Positions 43,588-52,957 of a DNA stretch of 64,000 nt are shown in pieces (the stretch's first letter is position 1; each line of letters begins with the position of its first letter). The notes beneath the pieces were generated by a model. That model did no database searches. It was not told the origin of the DNA and was given only the letters and a program-made list of their open reading frames with translations. The stretch is from Moorena sp. SIOASIH. Lineage in GTDB: Bacteria; Cyanobacteriota; Cyanobacteriia; Cyanobacteriales; Coleofasciculaceae. Location of the stretch: positions 310,001-374,000 of the forward strand of contig NZ_JAAHIH010000007.1 in NCBI RefSeq assembly GCF_010671925.1, given 5' to 3'. A program made the translations under genes and the position numbers.

Positions 43588-45345
43588 CTATGGTCTAATC
43601 AACTTCCGTTCTGCCTGACGATACTCAGCAATCTTTCTAGCTCGTTGCAAAGGAATATAAGTAATCATTGCGACTAAGGGGATACCGGTTATTACCACAG
43701 CCACTGGTACCAATGGATCAAGCAATCCCAGGATAAAAATTAGACCCAAACTACTCCCAAAAGCTGTACTCACCAGTGACAGCCAGATCGAAAAATTCCT
43801 AGTCAATCCCCTATCCATAAACTTTTCTACTACAAAACCGATTGCTACCCCACTCATCAATCCAGCCACTAGTCCAGCGACAGCCCCAACCACTGTTGTA
43901 GCTTCTCCTGTTGCTACCAATCCAGTCAAAGCCGTTACCCAGGTAAGAATACCAACTAAAATACCAGCCGTTGCTCCCGCCATTGCCCCTGAGGTACGAC
44001 CACCTGTTGCAGTTAACCAAGCTGCCAATTCCAAACCTACCGCTGCCCCAGCTAAGGTGCTAAAACCAGGTGTCGCACTAATTCCCATTAGAGTTCCGTA
44101 GATCAGCAGACTAGAGGCTATAATCCAATCGACAGCTACAGCAAATAGTAACAATAGGGCTAGGTAAGCGTAGGGGAGTTTTTTCCGAGTAATTGGGATA
44201 GGAGCAGTTTTGAGATTAATATCTAACGAATAAGTCTTAGGGGAAGAATTTGTGTGCAGTAAAACTTTTCTGTGGTAAGTTTTATCCGCCATCAACTTTC
44301 CAGTATCAATGGTGATTTTGCACTCAACTTCATTCCCTTCAAAGGTAGCTGGCTCAAAAGAAATCCAGCTATGGTAATCGGGAGTATGAGGTGGATCGTT
44401 AAGATGGGGCGCAACTTCCCACTTTCCGGTTAAAGTTGTCTCAGGTATAGGATTCTTGATCGAGATCGAGTGAGTCAGTTTTTTGCCCAAGCTAGTGCCG
44501 GTGAACTCCAGACTGGTGTGACTCAATTCAACCTTTGGTAAGCAAATCGGGTCAGTAGGTATAGCGGCTAGAGCAGCTGTAGCATTGGGATAGCGGTTTT
44601 CCAGTTGGGGTTCCACCATTTTTTCTAACCACTTCACCCAATGGGGACTCACCTTGGGAATTAAATGCTGAAAATTAACGTGATAGTGGATATCAACTAA
44701 ATCATCAATATCCTCTGCTTTCGTATTACTCAATAAGCAAATTAATGTGATACCTACACTATAGAGATCTGATGCTTCGGTGAGTTGACGCCGAAATAAT
44801 TGCTCTGGTGGCATAAAGCCTAAAGTTCCTTTAACCAGGCTACTAACCCCTACTTCTCCATCCCCCAGTCGAGCAAAACCAAAATCAATCAGATAGACAT
44901 TGAGATCATCATCTACCAAGATATTGGCTGGTTTAACATCGCGATGAATGACTGCGGGAATACGGTTTTGGAGATAGACAAAAATCCCCAGCAAATAAAT
45001 CGCAATTCGCTTAATTTCATCAGGACTAAAACTTCGCGGTTTGGCCAGAGATGAGGCTTGTTTATACTCCTGAACTAGGCAAAACCCATCTTCCGTTTGG
45101 AACGAATCTAGATAGCAGGGTATACCCGGATGTTCCAATCCTTTCAGCACTTGTATTTCACGCTCGTATGTGTCATAATTTAACCAGTTTGTGTTAGTTT
45201 TAATAAACTGAAACTGCTTAATGACAACATACTGTTGAGTTTTGAGGTTTATCGCCAGGTAAGTCTCTTTGCCGACCGCTTGATTGCACTTTAACTCCCT
45301 GATGATTTGATAGCCATGAATTTTAATTTCTAGACAATTATTCAT
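43588..45345 (-). CDS. Membrane-anchored Ser/Thr protein kinase
   Basis: A 585-residue eukaryotic-type kinase. Kinase domain residues ~10-275: ATP Lys in YVVIKQFQFI, catalytic loop VIHRDVKPANILVDDDLNVY, DFG in LIDFGFARL, activation segment KGTLGFMPPEQLF. Then an Ig-like beta domain (~285-385: VELSHTSLEFTGTSLGKK, HSISIKNP, CKITIDTGKL) and a C-terminal membrane domain of five to six helices, very rich in Gly and Ala (AMAGATAGILVGILTWVTAL, then VGAVAGLVAGLMSG). I start it at the ATG at 45345 (MNNCLEIKIHGYQI); the ATG nine codons upstream lies in a GAATGCTTA repeat. The kinase's targets are not evident; FHA proteins such as the one at 10163 bind products of such kinases. Confidence 0.93.
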   Translation of the reverse strand: MNNCLEIKIHGYQIIRELKCNQAVGKETYLAINLKTQQYVVIKQFQFIKTNTNWLNYDTYEREIQVLKGLEHPGIPCYLDSFQTEDGFCLVQEYKQASSLAKPRSFSPDEIKRIAIYLLGIFVYLQNRIPAVIHRDVKPANILVDDDLNVYLIDFGFARLGDGEVGVSSLVKGTLGFMPPEQLFRRQLTEASDLYSVGITLICLLSNTKAEDIDDLVDIHYHVNFQHLIPKVSPHWVKWLEKMVEPQLENRYPNATAALAAIPTDPICLPKVELSHTSLEFTGTSLGKKLTHSISIKNPIPETTLTGKWEVAPHLNDPPHTPDYHSWISFEPATFEGNEVECKITIDTGKLMADKTYHRKVLLHTNSSPKTYSLDINLKTAPIPITRKKLPYAYLALLLLFAVAVDWIIASSLLIYGTLMGISATPGFSTLAGAAVGLELAAWLTATGGRTSGAMAGATAGILVGILTWVTALTGLVATGEATTVVGAVAGLVAGLMSGVAIGFVVEKFMDRGLTRNFSIWLSLVSTAFGSSLGLIFILGLLDPLVPVAVVITGIPLVAMITYIPLQRARKIAEYRQAERKLIRP

Positions 45346-45702
45346 AAGCTGATAGAAAGTTAACGTAAGCATTCAGCTATCAGCTATCAGCTATCAGCTT
45401 ATGCCCTATGGGCACGCTAGGCGAACAGCTTATGGGCACGCTTGGCCAAAGGCCAATAGTTTACTGCTGAATGCTTAGATGGGCTTTTACCCAGACTTTC
45501 AATTTGATAAAATCTCGAACTCTTAAATTTTTTGGTTCGAGGTTTATTTTAAGCATTAGGCTGTTCGCGTAGCGTGAGCCTTTGGCTCACGGCTGACAGC
45601 TGACGGCTGAATGCTTACCAGTTAATGTTGATTAACTTAGTCGTTAAGAAACCAATAGCTATTACTGGTTTCTCTAACTGGTCTAACTTTAACTGGTCTA
45701 AA
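45346..45702. repeat. Repeat-rich intergenic region
   Basis: No gene is seen. TAAGCATTCAGC plus (TATCAGC)n lies at 45367-45400. GCGTAGCGTGGCC-type palindromes occur at 45405-45450 and 45565-45590, each framed by GCTGAATGCTTA (45468, 45606). A hairpin lies at 45648-45672. Confidence 0.75.
45648..45672 (-). terminator. Possible terminator hairpin of the DUF3153 gene
   Basis: GAAACCA and TGGTTTC pair around an 11-base loop, about 30 bases past the stop of the lipoprotein gene on the minus strand. The T-tract after the stem is poor (TTAACG), so the call is weak. Confidence 0.35.
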
Positions 45703-46536
45703 CTACATCACATTTGATGGTATTGCTGGTTGATTAGTTTCAGTTCTTTCCCAGGGGAAAGACTTGTATTTTAAGTAGAAACCAACTAATACCACCACTA
45801 TGATAATAATCATACCAATACCTAGGGAGCTGGGTAGCCAAAATGCCACTTCGATATGGTTGATTTGACCAGGTTGCAGTGTCCAAACTAGCTGATGTCC
45901 ATCATCGTAAATCGTGGGACGAATGGCATTGGGGGATTTCTCAATACTGTTTGCTCCCCAAGGGGTCTCTAGGCTAAACTGCAAATCGAATAGTGAAGCA
46001 GCAGTAACCACAATCTTGCCGTTATCAGAGTTGATTACCCCTAGGCTACGCAAATCCAGGTCATAGCTTAAGTGATTTCGTTGCACCACCAGAAAGTTGT
46101 TTTGATCTAGGCGTAAATTAGAGTTAAAACTTGGGTTACTATCACTCTCTGGTGCTAATCGGGCATCTTCTGGGTGACCAACTGGGTTAAAAAACTGCTC
46201 AAACTTGGATACTAATTCCTTGCCGTTGTTAAAGGGAATTGCGATCGCAATTTCTCGGTCTGAGAGGCGCTGAGTTTTGCCCTGAAGCTGCTTTGCCCGA
46301 CTTTCGAGACTTCTGAGCCATTCGGTCGCCTCAGCATCGCTCAACTTTGTCAGCTGTTCTCCAAGCTTGATCTGGTGGACAATCTTGCCACGGTGTTCAC
46401 CGTCAAACCTGACCCCAAGATCATATTTGACACAACCAGACAGTAGCACTGATACCAGCACAATCACCCCCAGAACCCGTAAATGCCCCAGAGTTCCACT
46501 AACCAACTGCCTTAAACTCACAAAATTTAACTTCAC
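45703..46536 (-). CDS. DUF3153 lipoprotein
   Basis: A 277-residue protein. The N-terminal hydrophobic segment VLGVIVLVSVLLSGC gives a lipobox LLSGC with Cys as the lipidated residue. The following KYDLGVRFDGEHRGKIVHQI and later AIAIPFNNGKELVSKFEQFF match DUF3153, a cyanobacterial family also present in plastid-bearing eukaryotes with unknown function. A C-terminal membrane helix (LGIGMIIIIVVVLVGFYLKY) means both ends are membrane-tethered. I choose the GTG at 46536 because AAGGAGAAGGGTTG precedes it at the right distance; the longer frame starting at 46584 adds a basic leader without a ribosome-binding site. Confidence 0.88.
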   Translation of the reverse strand: MKLNFVSLRQLVSGTLGHLRVLGVIVLVSVLLSGCVKYDLGVRFDGEHRGKIVHQIKLGEQLTKLSDAEATEWLRSLESRAKQLQGKTQRLSDREIAIAIPFNNGKELVSKFEQFFNPVGHPEDARLAPESDSNPSFNSNLRLDQNNFLVVQRNHLSYDLDLRSLGVINSDNGKIVVTAASLFDLQFSLETPWGANSIEKSPNAIRPTIYDDGHQLVWTLQPGQINHIEVAFWLPSSLGIGMIIIIVVVLVGFYLKYKSFPWERTETNQPAIPSNVM

Positions 46537-46673
46537 CAACCCTTCTCCTTTTTTTCTTAGTGTCCTTAGAGATTTATGAAACAATAGGTCGATTTGTTAC
46601 ATATATAACCCAAAACTGATACCATAGCATGTTGTAATCATGTTATAGAATCTCATAAACCAGCCCAAATCCT

Positions 46674-46994
46674 ATGAATCAGCCTACTTTACGTAAACTG
46701 CATAGTACCTTAGCTCCAATCATCTTACTGCCTTTCATGATCACAGCAATCACCGGGATAGCCTATCGATTAGGGAGAGCCTGGTTTGGGCTTTCCAAAG
46801 ATCAAACGCACTTTTTAATGGCGATTCACGAAGGAGAATACCTTGGTGATCAACTGAGGCCGATTTATGTACTTTTAAATGGTTTAGGATTACTTTTTAT
46901 GTTAGTTACAGGTATAGTAATGTATTGGAAAAGTATCAGCAAGAAAGGTATTTTTAGCAAAGCGATGGATAAAAAAACCGCCCCAGATAGTTAA
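46674..46994 (+). CDS. PepSY-type small membrane protein
   Basis: A 106-residue protein with two to three membrane helices: LRKLHSTLAPIILLPFMITA then ITGIAYRLGR, and LRPIYVLLNGLGLLFMLVTG then IVMYW. A histidine-containing motif AIHEGEYLGDQ links them. The LRKLHS...TGIxYR...HEGxxLG...LxGLGLLxMxxTGI pattern is that of short PepSY-associated membrane proteins, with conserved His reminiscent of heme or iron handling in larger relatives; that role is not shown here. It diverges from the DUF3153 gene, with both promoters in 46537-46673. Confidence 0.82.
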   Translation: MNQPTLRKLHSTLAPIILLPFMITAITGIAYRLGRAWFGLSKDQTHFLMAIHEGEYLGDQLRPIYVLLNGLGLLFMLVTGIVMYWKSISKKGIFSKAMDKKTAPDS

Positions 46995-47302
46995 TTAGCT
47001 GACTCTAGCAATTTTTAATTCCGTGAGGGACTTACTAGAAGTGGGAGGGAGTCGGGAGTCGGGAGTCGGGAGTCGGGAGTCGGGAGTCGGGAGTCGGGAG
47101 TCGGGAGTCGGGAGTCGGGAGCGGTGCGACCCGTGGCGAATTTAATTCGCCATGGGTCGCACCTCTTGATGGAAAGCGCTAGTGGTTTTGGATGTGCATC
47201 AAGACAAGGTGAGCTTTGGCATTACTCACTTACATTACTCGCCGCCTAACCCACCCAACCCTTGGATTTAAGCAAAGTTAAAAAAACAGTCTCTGCTGGT
47301 AA
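46995..47302. repeat. Tandem-repeat region
   Basis: (GGGAGTC)n heptamers, about ten units, at 47048-47120. Then a GC-rich unit at 47121-47165, with GTGCGACCCGTGGCGAATTT and its inverse AATTCGCCATGGGTCGCACC forming a strong hairpin. Nothing gene-like. Confidence 0.8.
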
Positions 47303-47466
47303 TATAGCGGTTTTTAGCCTAATGAGGTACACCGATTTTTTTTCCTGTTCCCTCTGCTCCTCCTGGGAGGGGTTAGGTTTGGGTTAATCTTCCCTGTTCC
47401 CTGTTCCCTGTTCCCTGTTCCCTAAAACCAGAAAATCTGTACCTCACCATATTGAAAACCGCTATA
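47303..47466. repeat. Composite element, best-preserved example
   Basis: Left end TATAGCGGTTTTTAGCCTA plus ATGAGGTACACCG; right end TGTACCTCACCATATTG plus AAAACCGCTATA; the ends pair over about 29 bases. Cargo: TCCCTCTGCTCCTCCTGGGA with GGGGTTAGGTTTGGGTTAAT and (CTGTTCC)n. The right end abuts the TGA of the TPR gene at 47467. Confidence 0.85.
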
Positions 47467-47985
47467 TCAAAGCCCAAACCAAATCAATCCACCCAGGGTT
47501 AAACTCACCAAAGCAGCAGCTAGCCAGACGAATTGATTATCCTTAGTGTTAATCTCAGCAGGATCTAGGGGTTCTGGTACCAAGCCTAGGCTAGGCTGCT
47601 TGCGATCGCTAAAAGACCTATAATTCACATAACTCTCCCGGTCGTCACTTTCTGTGATCGCACCTAAGTCAGGAATGTTGGTCATCCATTCTGCTGGTCT
47701 AGTAAGCTGAGGAGCTTGCAGAATATAGAGTAAATCTTTGCCTTGTTTGGAGGTTTCTAGGTCAGGATGGCTAGTCAGCTGTTGACAAAGTGCGATCGCT
47801 TCCGCTTTTTGCCCAGCTGCCTCATAAGCCATCACCAACCACATTTGCACCTCTCCCCCGAGCCCAGAGGATAGATTTACCAAATTCCTGGCTGTAGTCA
47901 AATGCTCTATAGAAGCACGATACTCTCCTCGTTCAAATGCGGCTTTTCCTGACTGGTACTCTAGGGAAAATTTTTCATTAGCCAT
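47467..47985 (-). CDS. TPR protein with C-terminal membrane anchor
   Basis: A 172-residue protein. Two to three TPR-like helices at the N-terminus (LEYQSGKAAFERGEYRASIE, then VQMWLVMAYEAAGQKAEAIA), a polar Pro/Asp-rich middle and a single C-terminal helix (FVWLAAALVSLTLGGLIWFG) that would anchor it with the TPRs in the cytoplasm. It follows argB on the same strand after 77 bases and may be cotranscribed. Its partner is unknown; small anchored TPR proteins in cyanobacteria often help assemble membrane complexes. Confidence 0.82.
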   Translation of the reverse strand: MANEKFSLEYQSGKAAFERGEYRASIEHLTTARNLVNLSSGLGGEVQMWLVMAYEAAGQKAEAIALCQQLTSHPDLETSKQGKDLLYILQAPQLTRPAEWMTNIPDLGAITESDDRESYVNYRSFSDRKQPSLGLVPEPLDPAEINTKDNQFVWLAAALVSLTLGGLIWFGL

Positions 47986-48062
47986 TAGTCATTCTTTAAT
48001 TATTAATTGCTAATAATTAATTCGTTAATTATTAATTTATATTTTCAATTAACAATTTCCTA

Positions 48063-48956
48063 TTAGTTGGTAAATTCTGATGCCACGATCATCGAACCGA
48101 TTCCTTCATCGGTCAAAATTTCCAGGAGCAGGGCATGGGGAATGCGACCATCAATAATATGAGCCGCACGTACCCCTTGGGCAAGCGATCGCACGCAGCA
48201 GTTCACCTTAGGAATCATCCCACCAGAGACTACCCCAGTGTCAATCAACTGCCGTGATTGTTGAATATCTAGCTGAGGAATCAGGCTAGATGGGTCTTTA
48301 GGATCCTTCAAAACCCCAGGGGTATCAGTCAGCAAGATCAGCTTTTCTGCTTCTAAAGCAGCTGCGATCGCACCAGCAACCGTGTCAGCGTTGATATTAT
48401 AAGCTTGGCCAGTATCATCAGCCGCCACGCTAGACACTACTGGAATGTAGCCACTATTGACCAAAGACTCTAGTAGCCGCACATCCACACTGCTCACTTC
48501 CCCAACAAAGCCAATACCCTCTTGACCTTGTGGGCGTGCTACGAATAAGTTACCATCTTTGCCACACAGCCCGACAGCATTACCACCGGCGTAGTTAATC
48601 CCAGAGACCAACTCTTTATTCACCCGACCCACCAGCACCATCTCCACTACATCCATCGTGGCAGCATCAGTCACCCGCAGACCATTCTTAAATTGTGGCT
48701 CAATCCCTAATTTCCCCAGCCAGCTATTAATTTCCGGACCACCACCGTGGACAACTACTGGTCGTACACCCACACAAGCTAAGAAGACGATATCCCGGAT
48801 CACCTGTTCTTTGAGATTACTGTCTTTCATTGCCGCACCACCATACTTAACCACGACTGTGCGACCAGAAAACTTTTGGATGTAGGGTAGTGCTTCACTG
48901 AGTACCCGCACGCGGGTTGCTTCAGTTTCCCTAATGTACTCTTGAGTATAGAGCAT
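48063..48956 (-). CDS. argB: Acetylglutamate kinase
   Basis: A 297-residue enzyme of arginine synthesis that phosphorylates N-acetyl-L-glutamate. Seen: [20 protein letters not shown] (phosphate loop), [54 protein letters not shown] and [15 protein letters not shown]. The N-terminal helix ([20 protein letters not shown]) marks the arginine-inhibited hexameric type, which in cyanobacteria is relieved from feedback by the PII protein. The ATG at 48956 is preferred to an in-frame TTG two codons upstream. The following TPR gene is on the same strand. Confidence 0.98.
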   Translation of the reverse strand: MLYTQEYIRETEATRVRVLSEALPYIQKFSGRTVVVKYGGAAMKDSNLKEQVIRDIVFLACVGVRPVVVHGGGPEINSWLGKLGIEPQFKNGLRVTDAATMDVVEMVLVGRVNKELVSGINYAGGNAVGLCGKDGNLFVARPQGQEGIGFVGEVSSVDVRLLESLVNSGYIPVVSSVAADDTGQAYNINADTVAGAIAAALEAEKLILLTDTPGVLKDPKDPSSLIPQLDIQQSRQLIDTGVVSGGMIPKVNCCVRSLAQGVRAAHIIDGRIPHALLLEILTDEGIGSMIVASEFTN

Positions 48957-49494
48957 AGGCAATCACTAAAATCTATAATCACATCCACAGCAGTTTAAAT
49001 CATTTTCATGGCTTAGGGCTAGATGGAATCACACCCTCCTTAAGAATTGCAACAGACAAAGCTTCAGGGGAACAGAGGTAGAGCTGTTTTCTTCTCCTAA
49101 AAGATAGATGGGTCAGATGGTCAGATGGTGATATGGGTATAATTTTCGACCCTACTCCCCACTCCCTACTCCCTACTCCCTACTCCCTACTCCCTACTCC
49201 CTACTCCCTACTCCCATTAACCTAGGACGAGCTACCTCACCCAGATCTTGAAATCAGATAGTTTTTAGAAAAAATTGCGGATTTAGAAGCAAAACCCAAG
49301 ACTAATTTAACAGAAGAAAACAAGGCTACTAGCTTCCTTCAACCAGGGCTTTATCTTAGATTTACCTTAATGGGTAATTAGTAATCACTAATTTTCGCTC
49401 ACTACTACTGAGCAATGAACGATTACCATTAGCTCCTGTGTTAGCTTAAGTATATAGCCCAACAAACAATTGCTTATTTACCTGTTTCACCTCG
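48957..49494. repeat. Intergenic region with tandem repeat
   Basis: (CTACTCC)n at 49154-49215. A 39-codon open stretch at 49262-49381 reads KIADLEAKPKTNLTEENKAT and ends at TAG, but has a stop directly before it and no start; it may be a gene remnant. Otherwise there is unique AT-rich sequence upstream of the membrane-protein gene. Confidence 0.6.
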
Positions 49495-50151
49495 ATGCTG
49501 AAAATCCTTCTCAAGCAGCTCCGCCACGATCATTATATTCTTTGGTCTAACAGCTTTATTATTCTACTATTTTTAGTTTTAAGTATCTATGTCAAGATTC
49601 AGGACAGGGGTTATATAGTCGTAGGACTTTTTGATGATCCTTTTCTTCTCAATCGCCCCTACATCGGCACTTTATCAGCTGTGTCTGAATTAATGTGGTG
49701 CGTAGTAGTAACCATTTGTTTATGGTGCTGGTTCTTGCTGAACAAAATTCAGCCCAATCAAAAAATAAATCGATTTATTTTATACTCTGCCATTGGCATT
49801 GGAATATTATTAATTGATGATGTTTTCAGGATTAATTTAATACTAGCAAAGCAAGGGATTTCCAAAGCGCCGGTGTACTTTATGTATGGCATAGGTGCCA
49901 TCCTCTATGGATTAGCTTTTTGGAGGATAATTCGAGCTACACCATATATACTCCTGATGATTGCGGCAATTTTATTTGTAATATCTGGTTTGGTGGACTC
50001 ATCCCATTTGTCATCAGGACAAGGAACCCGAGCCATGCTAGAAGATGCCACTCGGTTATTGGGTATTATGAACATCACTCTCTATTTCAGCCAGGTATGC
50101 TGGCAGGTGATGCTGCAATCTTTGGATAGAAAGATAAATCGAGCTACCTAA
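49495..50151 (+). CDS. Six-helix membrane protein, unknown function
   Basis: A 218-residue integral membrane protein with about six hydrophobic segments (NSFIILLFLVLSIYVKI, LMWCVVVTICLWCWFLL, FILYSAIGIGILLIDDVFRI, VYFMYGIGAILYGLAFW, YILLMIAAILFVISGLVD, ITLYFSQVCWQVMLQSL). The pattern, with an Asp-Asp in helix three and Asp-Ser-Ser-His before the last helix, resembles no family I can name. It is 300 bases upstream of the ethylene-receptor-like kinase on the same strand and might act with it, but the gap contains a structured leader. Confidence 0.75.
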   Translation: MLKILLKQLRHDHYILWSNSFIILLFLVLSIYVKIQDRGYIVVGLFDDPFLLNRPYIGTLSAVSELMWCVVVTICLWCWFLLNKIQPNQKINRFILYSAIGIGILLIDDVFRINLILAKQGISKAPVYFMYGIGAILYGLAFWRIIRATPYILLMIAAILFVISGLVDSSHLSSGQGTRAMLEDATRLLGIMNITLYFSQVCWQVMLQSLDRKINRAT

Positions 50152-50280
50152 TTCCCAACTTGGGATTTAAAGTTCTCTGGGAAAAGACTTGTTGTGGGGC
50201 AATTTTAAATTCCGTAATTTCACAGATTTACAGTGGGTGGTCAAAACGTTAACAATATAAGAACTAAGTGTGTCTTAGTG

Positions 50281-50395
50281 TCGTGGGAGGTGATTACCTT
50301 CTTGATACCCAGTTCCACTTTAAAAGGGAATTAACTCCAACCGATAAGTCGGAGATCTGCTACTTGGTACGAAACCAAGCTGGTTAATCTGACCA
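50281..50395 (+). ncRNA. Structured leader upstream of the kinase operon
   Basis: Five short hairpins in a row: AGGT-GATT-ACCT (50288-50299), TTCC...GGAA (50313-50330), CCGATAAGTCGG (50341-50352), CTTGGTACGAAACCAAG (50363-50379) and TGGTTAATCTGACCA (50381-50395). They end 53 bases before the ATG at 50449. No known riboswitch consensus was recognised. It could be a cis-regulatory leader or a small RNA. Confidence 0.4.
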
Positions 50396-50448
50396 TTGCT
50401 GTTACCATCGGTGCTGCTGGAAATTGTTGCCCAATTGACCAACGGCAT

Positions 50449-52485
50449 ATGCTCAAAACCTTACAAGACATGTTCTCTGGTCATTATCTATCCCACGAGC
50501 ATTGCTATGTCTGGAAGCCTGAATTAGTTGGACTTCATGGTGGATCGGATTTGCTAATTGCCCTATCCTATTACTCTATTCTGCTGTTGCTAATCTATTT
50601 TTGGTCTCAAGACCAAGATCTGCCATTACTGAAGATTTTATTACTATTGAGTGCCTTGGTTTTGTGCAGTGGCACCAGTCACTTGCTGGAGGTCTGGACA
50701 ATTTGGCATCCAGATTATTGGCTCTCTGGTTTAGTCAAAGGCACTAGTGCCATACTTTCTCTGTCTAGCGCTATAGCACTAGTAGTATTGATGCCAAAAG
50801 TCTTAGCATTGTCCAATCCAGCTCCACTGGAAGCGACTAACACAGCTCTGGAAAAGGAAATTGCTGAACGTAAGCAAACCGTAGAAGAACTAGTGAGATC
50901 CCAACAAACCTTGTCCCTCCTGGTAGAGCAAACTCCCCTTGGTTTCATTGAGTGGAGCCTGGATGGTGAAGTGATGGAGTGGAACCATGTAGCCGAGAAA
51001 ATTTTTGGCTATAACAAGATGGAAGCCCTTGGGCATCGTGCCCATGAATTGATGAAGCCGCAATCTTCCGTAGAGCAGTTCCAGCGAGTTCTGCAAGACT
51101 GTTTGAATTTTCAGTGTAACAACTGCATTACCGAAAATTACCATCCACAAGATGGCAGTAGTATATTTTGCCAGTGGCACAATGCTCCCTTAATTGAGTC
51201 TGATGGCACCATCATCGGAGTGGTCTCCGTGGTAGAGGATATCACGAAGCGCAAGCTAGAGGACGATGTCCTCAGCCAAGCCTATGAAGAGTTAGAAAAA
51301 CGAGTATTAGAACGGACAAAGCAACTAGCAGCAGCTAATGAAGTCTTAAAAGCTGAAATCAGGGAGCGACGCCAGGTTGAGTCGGAATTAGGTAACAACC
51401 TAGAGCTGCTCAACCGATTTTTGGAATATGTACCCGCAGCTATTGCCATGTTCGATCAGCAGATGAGGTACCAGTTTGTTAGTCGCCACTGGTACTCAGA
51501 GTACAACATATATGATGACAACATCATTGGCAAAAGCTACTACGACGTATTTCCAGAAACTCCTGAGGGTTGGAAGAAAATACACCAACGGTGCTTAGAG
51601 GGTGATTCAGCAGAGTGTGAAGAAGATTTGTTTATTCGCGCTAATGGTGAACAACAGTGGCTCAAGTGGGAAATCCGTCCTTGGGTTGACATTAGTGAGA
51701 AGATTAGCGGTATTATTATGAGTACTGAGGTGATTACAGAGCGTAAGGAAGCTCAAGAGGCACTCAAACGACTTAATCAAGATTTATCCCGATCTAACCG
51801 TGAATTAGAACAGTTTGCTTACGTGGCTTCCCATGATTTACAAGAACCACTGCGAGCGATTAGTAGCTACACCCAACTCTTAGCTAAAAAATACCAGAGT
51901 AAGCTGGATGCTCAAGCGGATAAGTATATTCATTACATCGTAGATGGCGCTACTAACATGCAGCAGTTAATCCAGGATCTGCTGAGTTTTTCTCGGGTGG
52001 GAACCCATGGTAAAAAATTAGCAGCTACTGACTGCGAGGTAGTACTGAATCGGGTTTTAGACAATTTAAATGTAACGATTATCGAGAGCGATGCCATAGT
52101 TACCTATGACTCCTTACCTGTAGTTATGGGGGATGATATACAACTGAGTCAACTTCTGCAAAATCTCATCGGTAATGCTATTAAGTTTCGCAGCCAAGAG
52201 CTACCCAGAGTCCATATTTCAGCGGAACTGAAGGGTAAGGAATGGATCTTTTCAGTTCGTGATAATGGTATTGGTATTGAGCCTGAGTACTTTGAGCGCA
52301 TCTTCACTATTTTCCAGCGCTTGCATACCCGCCGTGAGTATCCCGGCACAGGCATTGGTCTAGCAGTTTGTAAGAAGATTGTAGAGCGTCATGGGGGAAA
52401 AATTTGGGTAGAGTCAGAGCTAGGAGTAGGCACAACATTTTACTTCTCAATACCACAGCCTGATCATGAGTTAAACATTATCTAG
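50449..52485 (+). CDS. Ethylene-receptor-like PAS histidine kinase
   Basis: A 678-residue kinase. Residues ~1-125 form a three-helix membrane domain like that of ETR1/SynEtr1: DLLIALSYYSI keeps the Asp and Tyr seven apart that correspond to ETR1 Asp25 and Tyr32, and SHLLEVWTIWHPDYWLSG follows. The copper-binding Cys-x3-His is changed: LVLCSGTSHLLE puts Cys one position early, with Ser where Cys65 should be. A coiled coil and two PAS domains follow (LVEQTPLGFIEWSLDGEVME; FLEYVPAAIAMFDQQMRYQF). Then a HisKA domain (YVASHDLQEPLRAISSYTQL) and HATPase (GNAIKF, GTGIGLAVCKKIVERHGG). It heads a three-gene operon with two response-regulator proteins, like slr1212-slr1214 of Synechocystis. Confidence 0.93.
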   Translation: MLKTLQDMFSGHYLSHEHCYVWKPELVGLHGGSDLLIALSYYSILLLLIYFWSQDQDLPLLKILLLLSALVLCSGTSHLLEVWTIWHPDYWLSGLVKGTSAILSLSSAIALVVLMPKVLALSNPAPLEATNTALEKEIAERKQTVEELVRSQQTLSLLVEQTPLGFIEWSLDGEVMEWNHVAEKIFGYNKMEALGHRAHELMKPQSSVEQFQRVLQDCLNFQCNNCITENYHPQDGSSIFCQWHNAPLIESDGTIIGVVSVVEDITKRKLEDDVLSQAYEELEKRVLERTKQLAAANEVLKAEIRERRQVESELGNNLELLNRFLEYVPAAIAMFDQQMRYQFVSRHWYSEYNIYDDNIIGKSYYDVFPETPEGWKKIHQRCLEGDSAECEEDLFIRANGEQQWLKWEIRPWVDISEKISGIIMSTEVITERKEAQEALKRLNQDLSRSNRELEQFAYVASHDLQEPLRAISSYTQLLAKKYQSKLDAQADKYIHYIVDGATNMQQLIQDLLSFSRVGTHGKKLAATDCEVVLNRVLDNLNVTIIESDAIVTYDSLPVVMGDDIQLSQLLQNLIGNAIKFRSQELPRVHISAELKGKEWIFSVRDNGIGIEPEYFERIFTIFQRLHTRREYPGTGIGLAVCKKIVERHGGKIWVESELGVGTTFYFSIPQPDHELNII

Positions 52486-52505
52486 AAATTTCAGTAACTG
52501 GCATC

Positions 52506-52955
52506 ATGAACATTATGACAAATACTCAACCAATTGATATTCTGCTGGTAGAAGATTCGTCGAGTGATGCCGAACTCATTTTAGAGGCATTATGTGATAG
52601 CAAGCTATCCAGTAAGTTTCACTGGGTTGATGATGGAGCTAAAGCGATCGCATTTCTCCGTAAGCAGGGAAAATATCAGGAAGCCCCACGTCCAGCTTTA
52701 ATTGTTCTGGATCTTAATTTACCAAAAAAAGATGGTCGCGAGGTTCTCCAAGAAATTAAAGAAGACCCCCAGATAAGTACAATCCCAATTATTATATTAA
52801 CCACATCTGACTCTCAGCAAGATATTATCAATACTTACAGGCTAAAAGCTAACTGCTACATTTGCAAACCCATGGATTTGGAAAATTTTATGTCGATGGT
52901 GAAGCGGATTGAAGAATTTTGGTTAGACCTTGTTAGACTGCCATTATATCAATAA
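52506..52955 (+). CDS. Rcp1-type response regulator
   Basis: A 149-residue single REC domain. The acidic pocket is DILLVEDSSSDAELI, the phosphorylated Asp is in ALIVLDLNLPKKDGREVL, the switch Thr in IIILTTSDSQQD and the Lys in CYICKPMDLENF. The long alpha4-beta5 region (INTYRLKANCY) and a C-terminal helix with EEFWLDLVRLP are typical of the CheY-like Rcp1 group that receives phosphate from phytochrome-type and related kinases. It starts 20 bases after the kinase gene and ends 2 bases before the next, so it is part of the same transcript. Confidence 0.93.
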   Translation: MNIMTNTQPIDILLVEDSSSDAELILEALCDSKLSSKFHWVDDGAKAIAFLRKQGKYQEAPRPALIVLDLNLPKKDGREVLQEIKEDPQISTIPIIILTTSDSQQDIINTYRLKANCYICKPMDLENFMSMVKRIEEFWLDLVRLPLYQ

Positions 52956-52957
52956 AT

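Noticed and set aside
49262-49381. Gene fragment reading KIADLEAKPKTNLTEENKAT
   Set aside because: Only 39 codons bounded by stops and no start; possibly a remnant but no family could be named.
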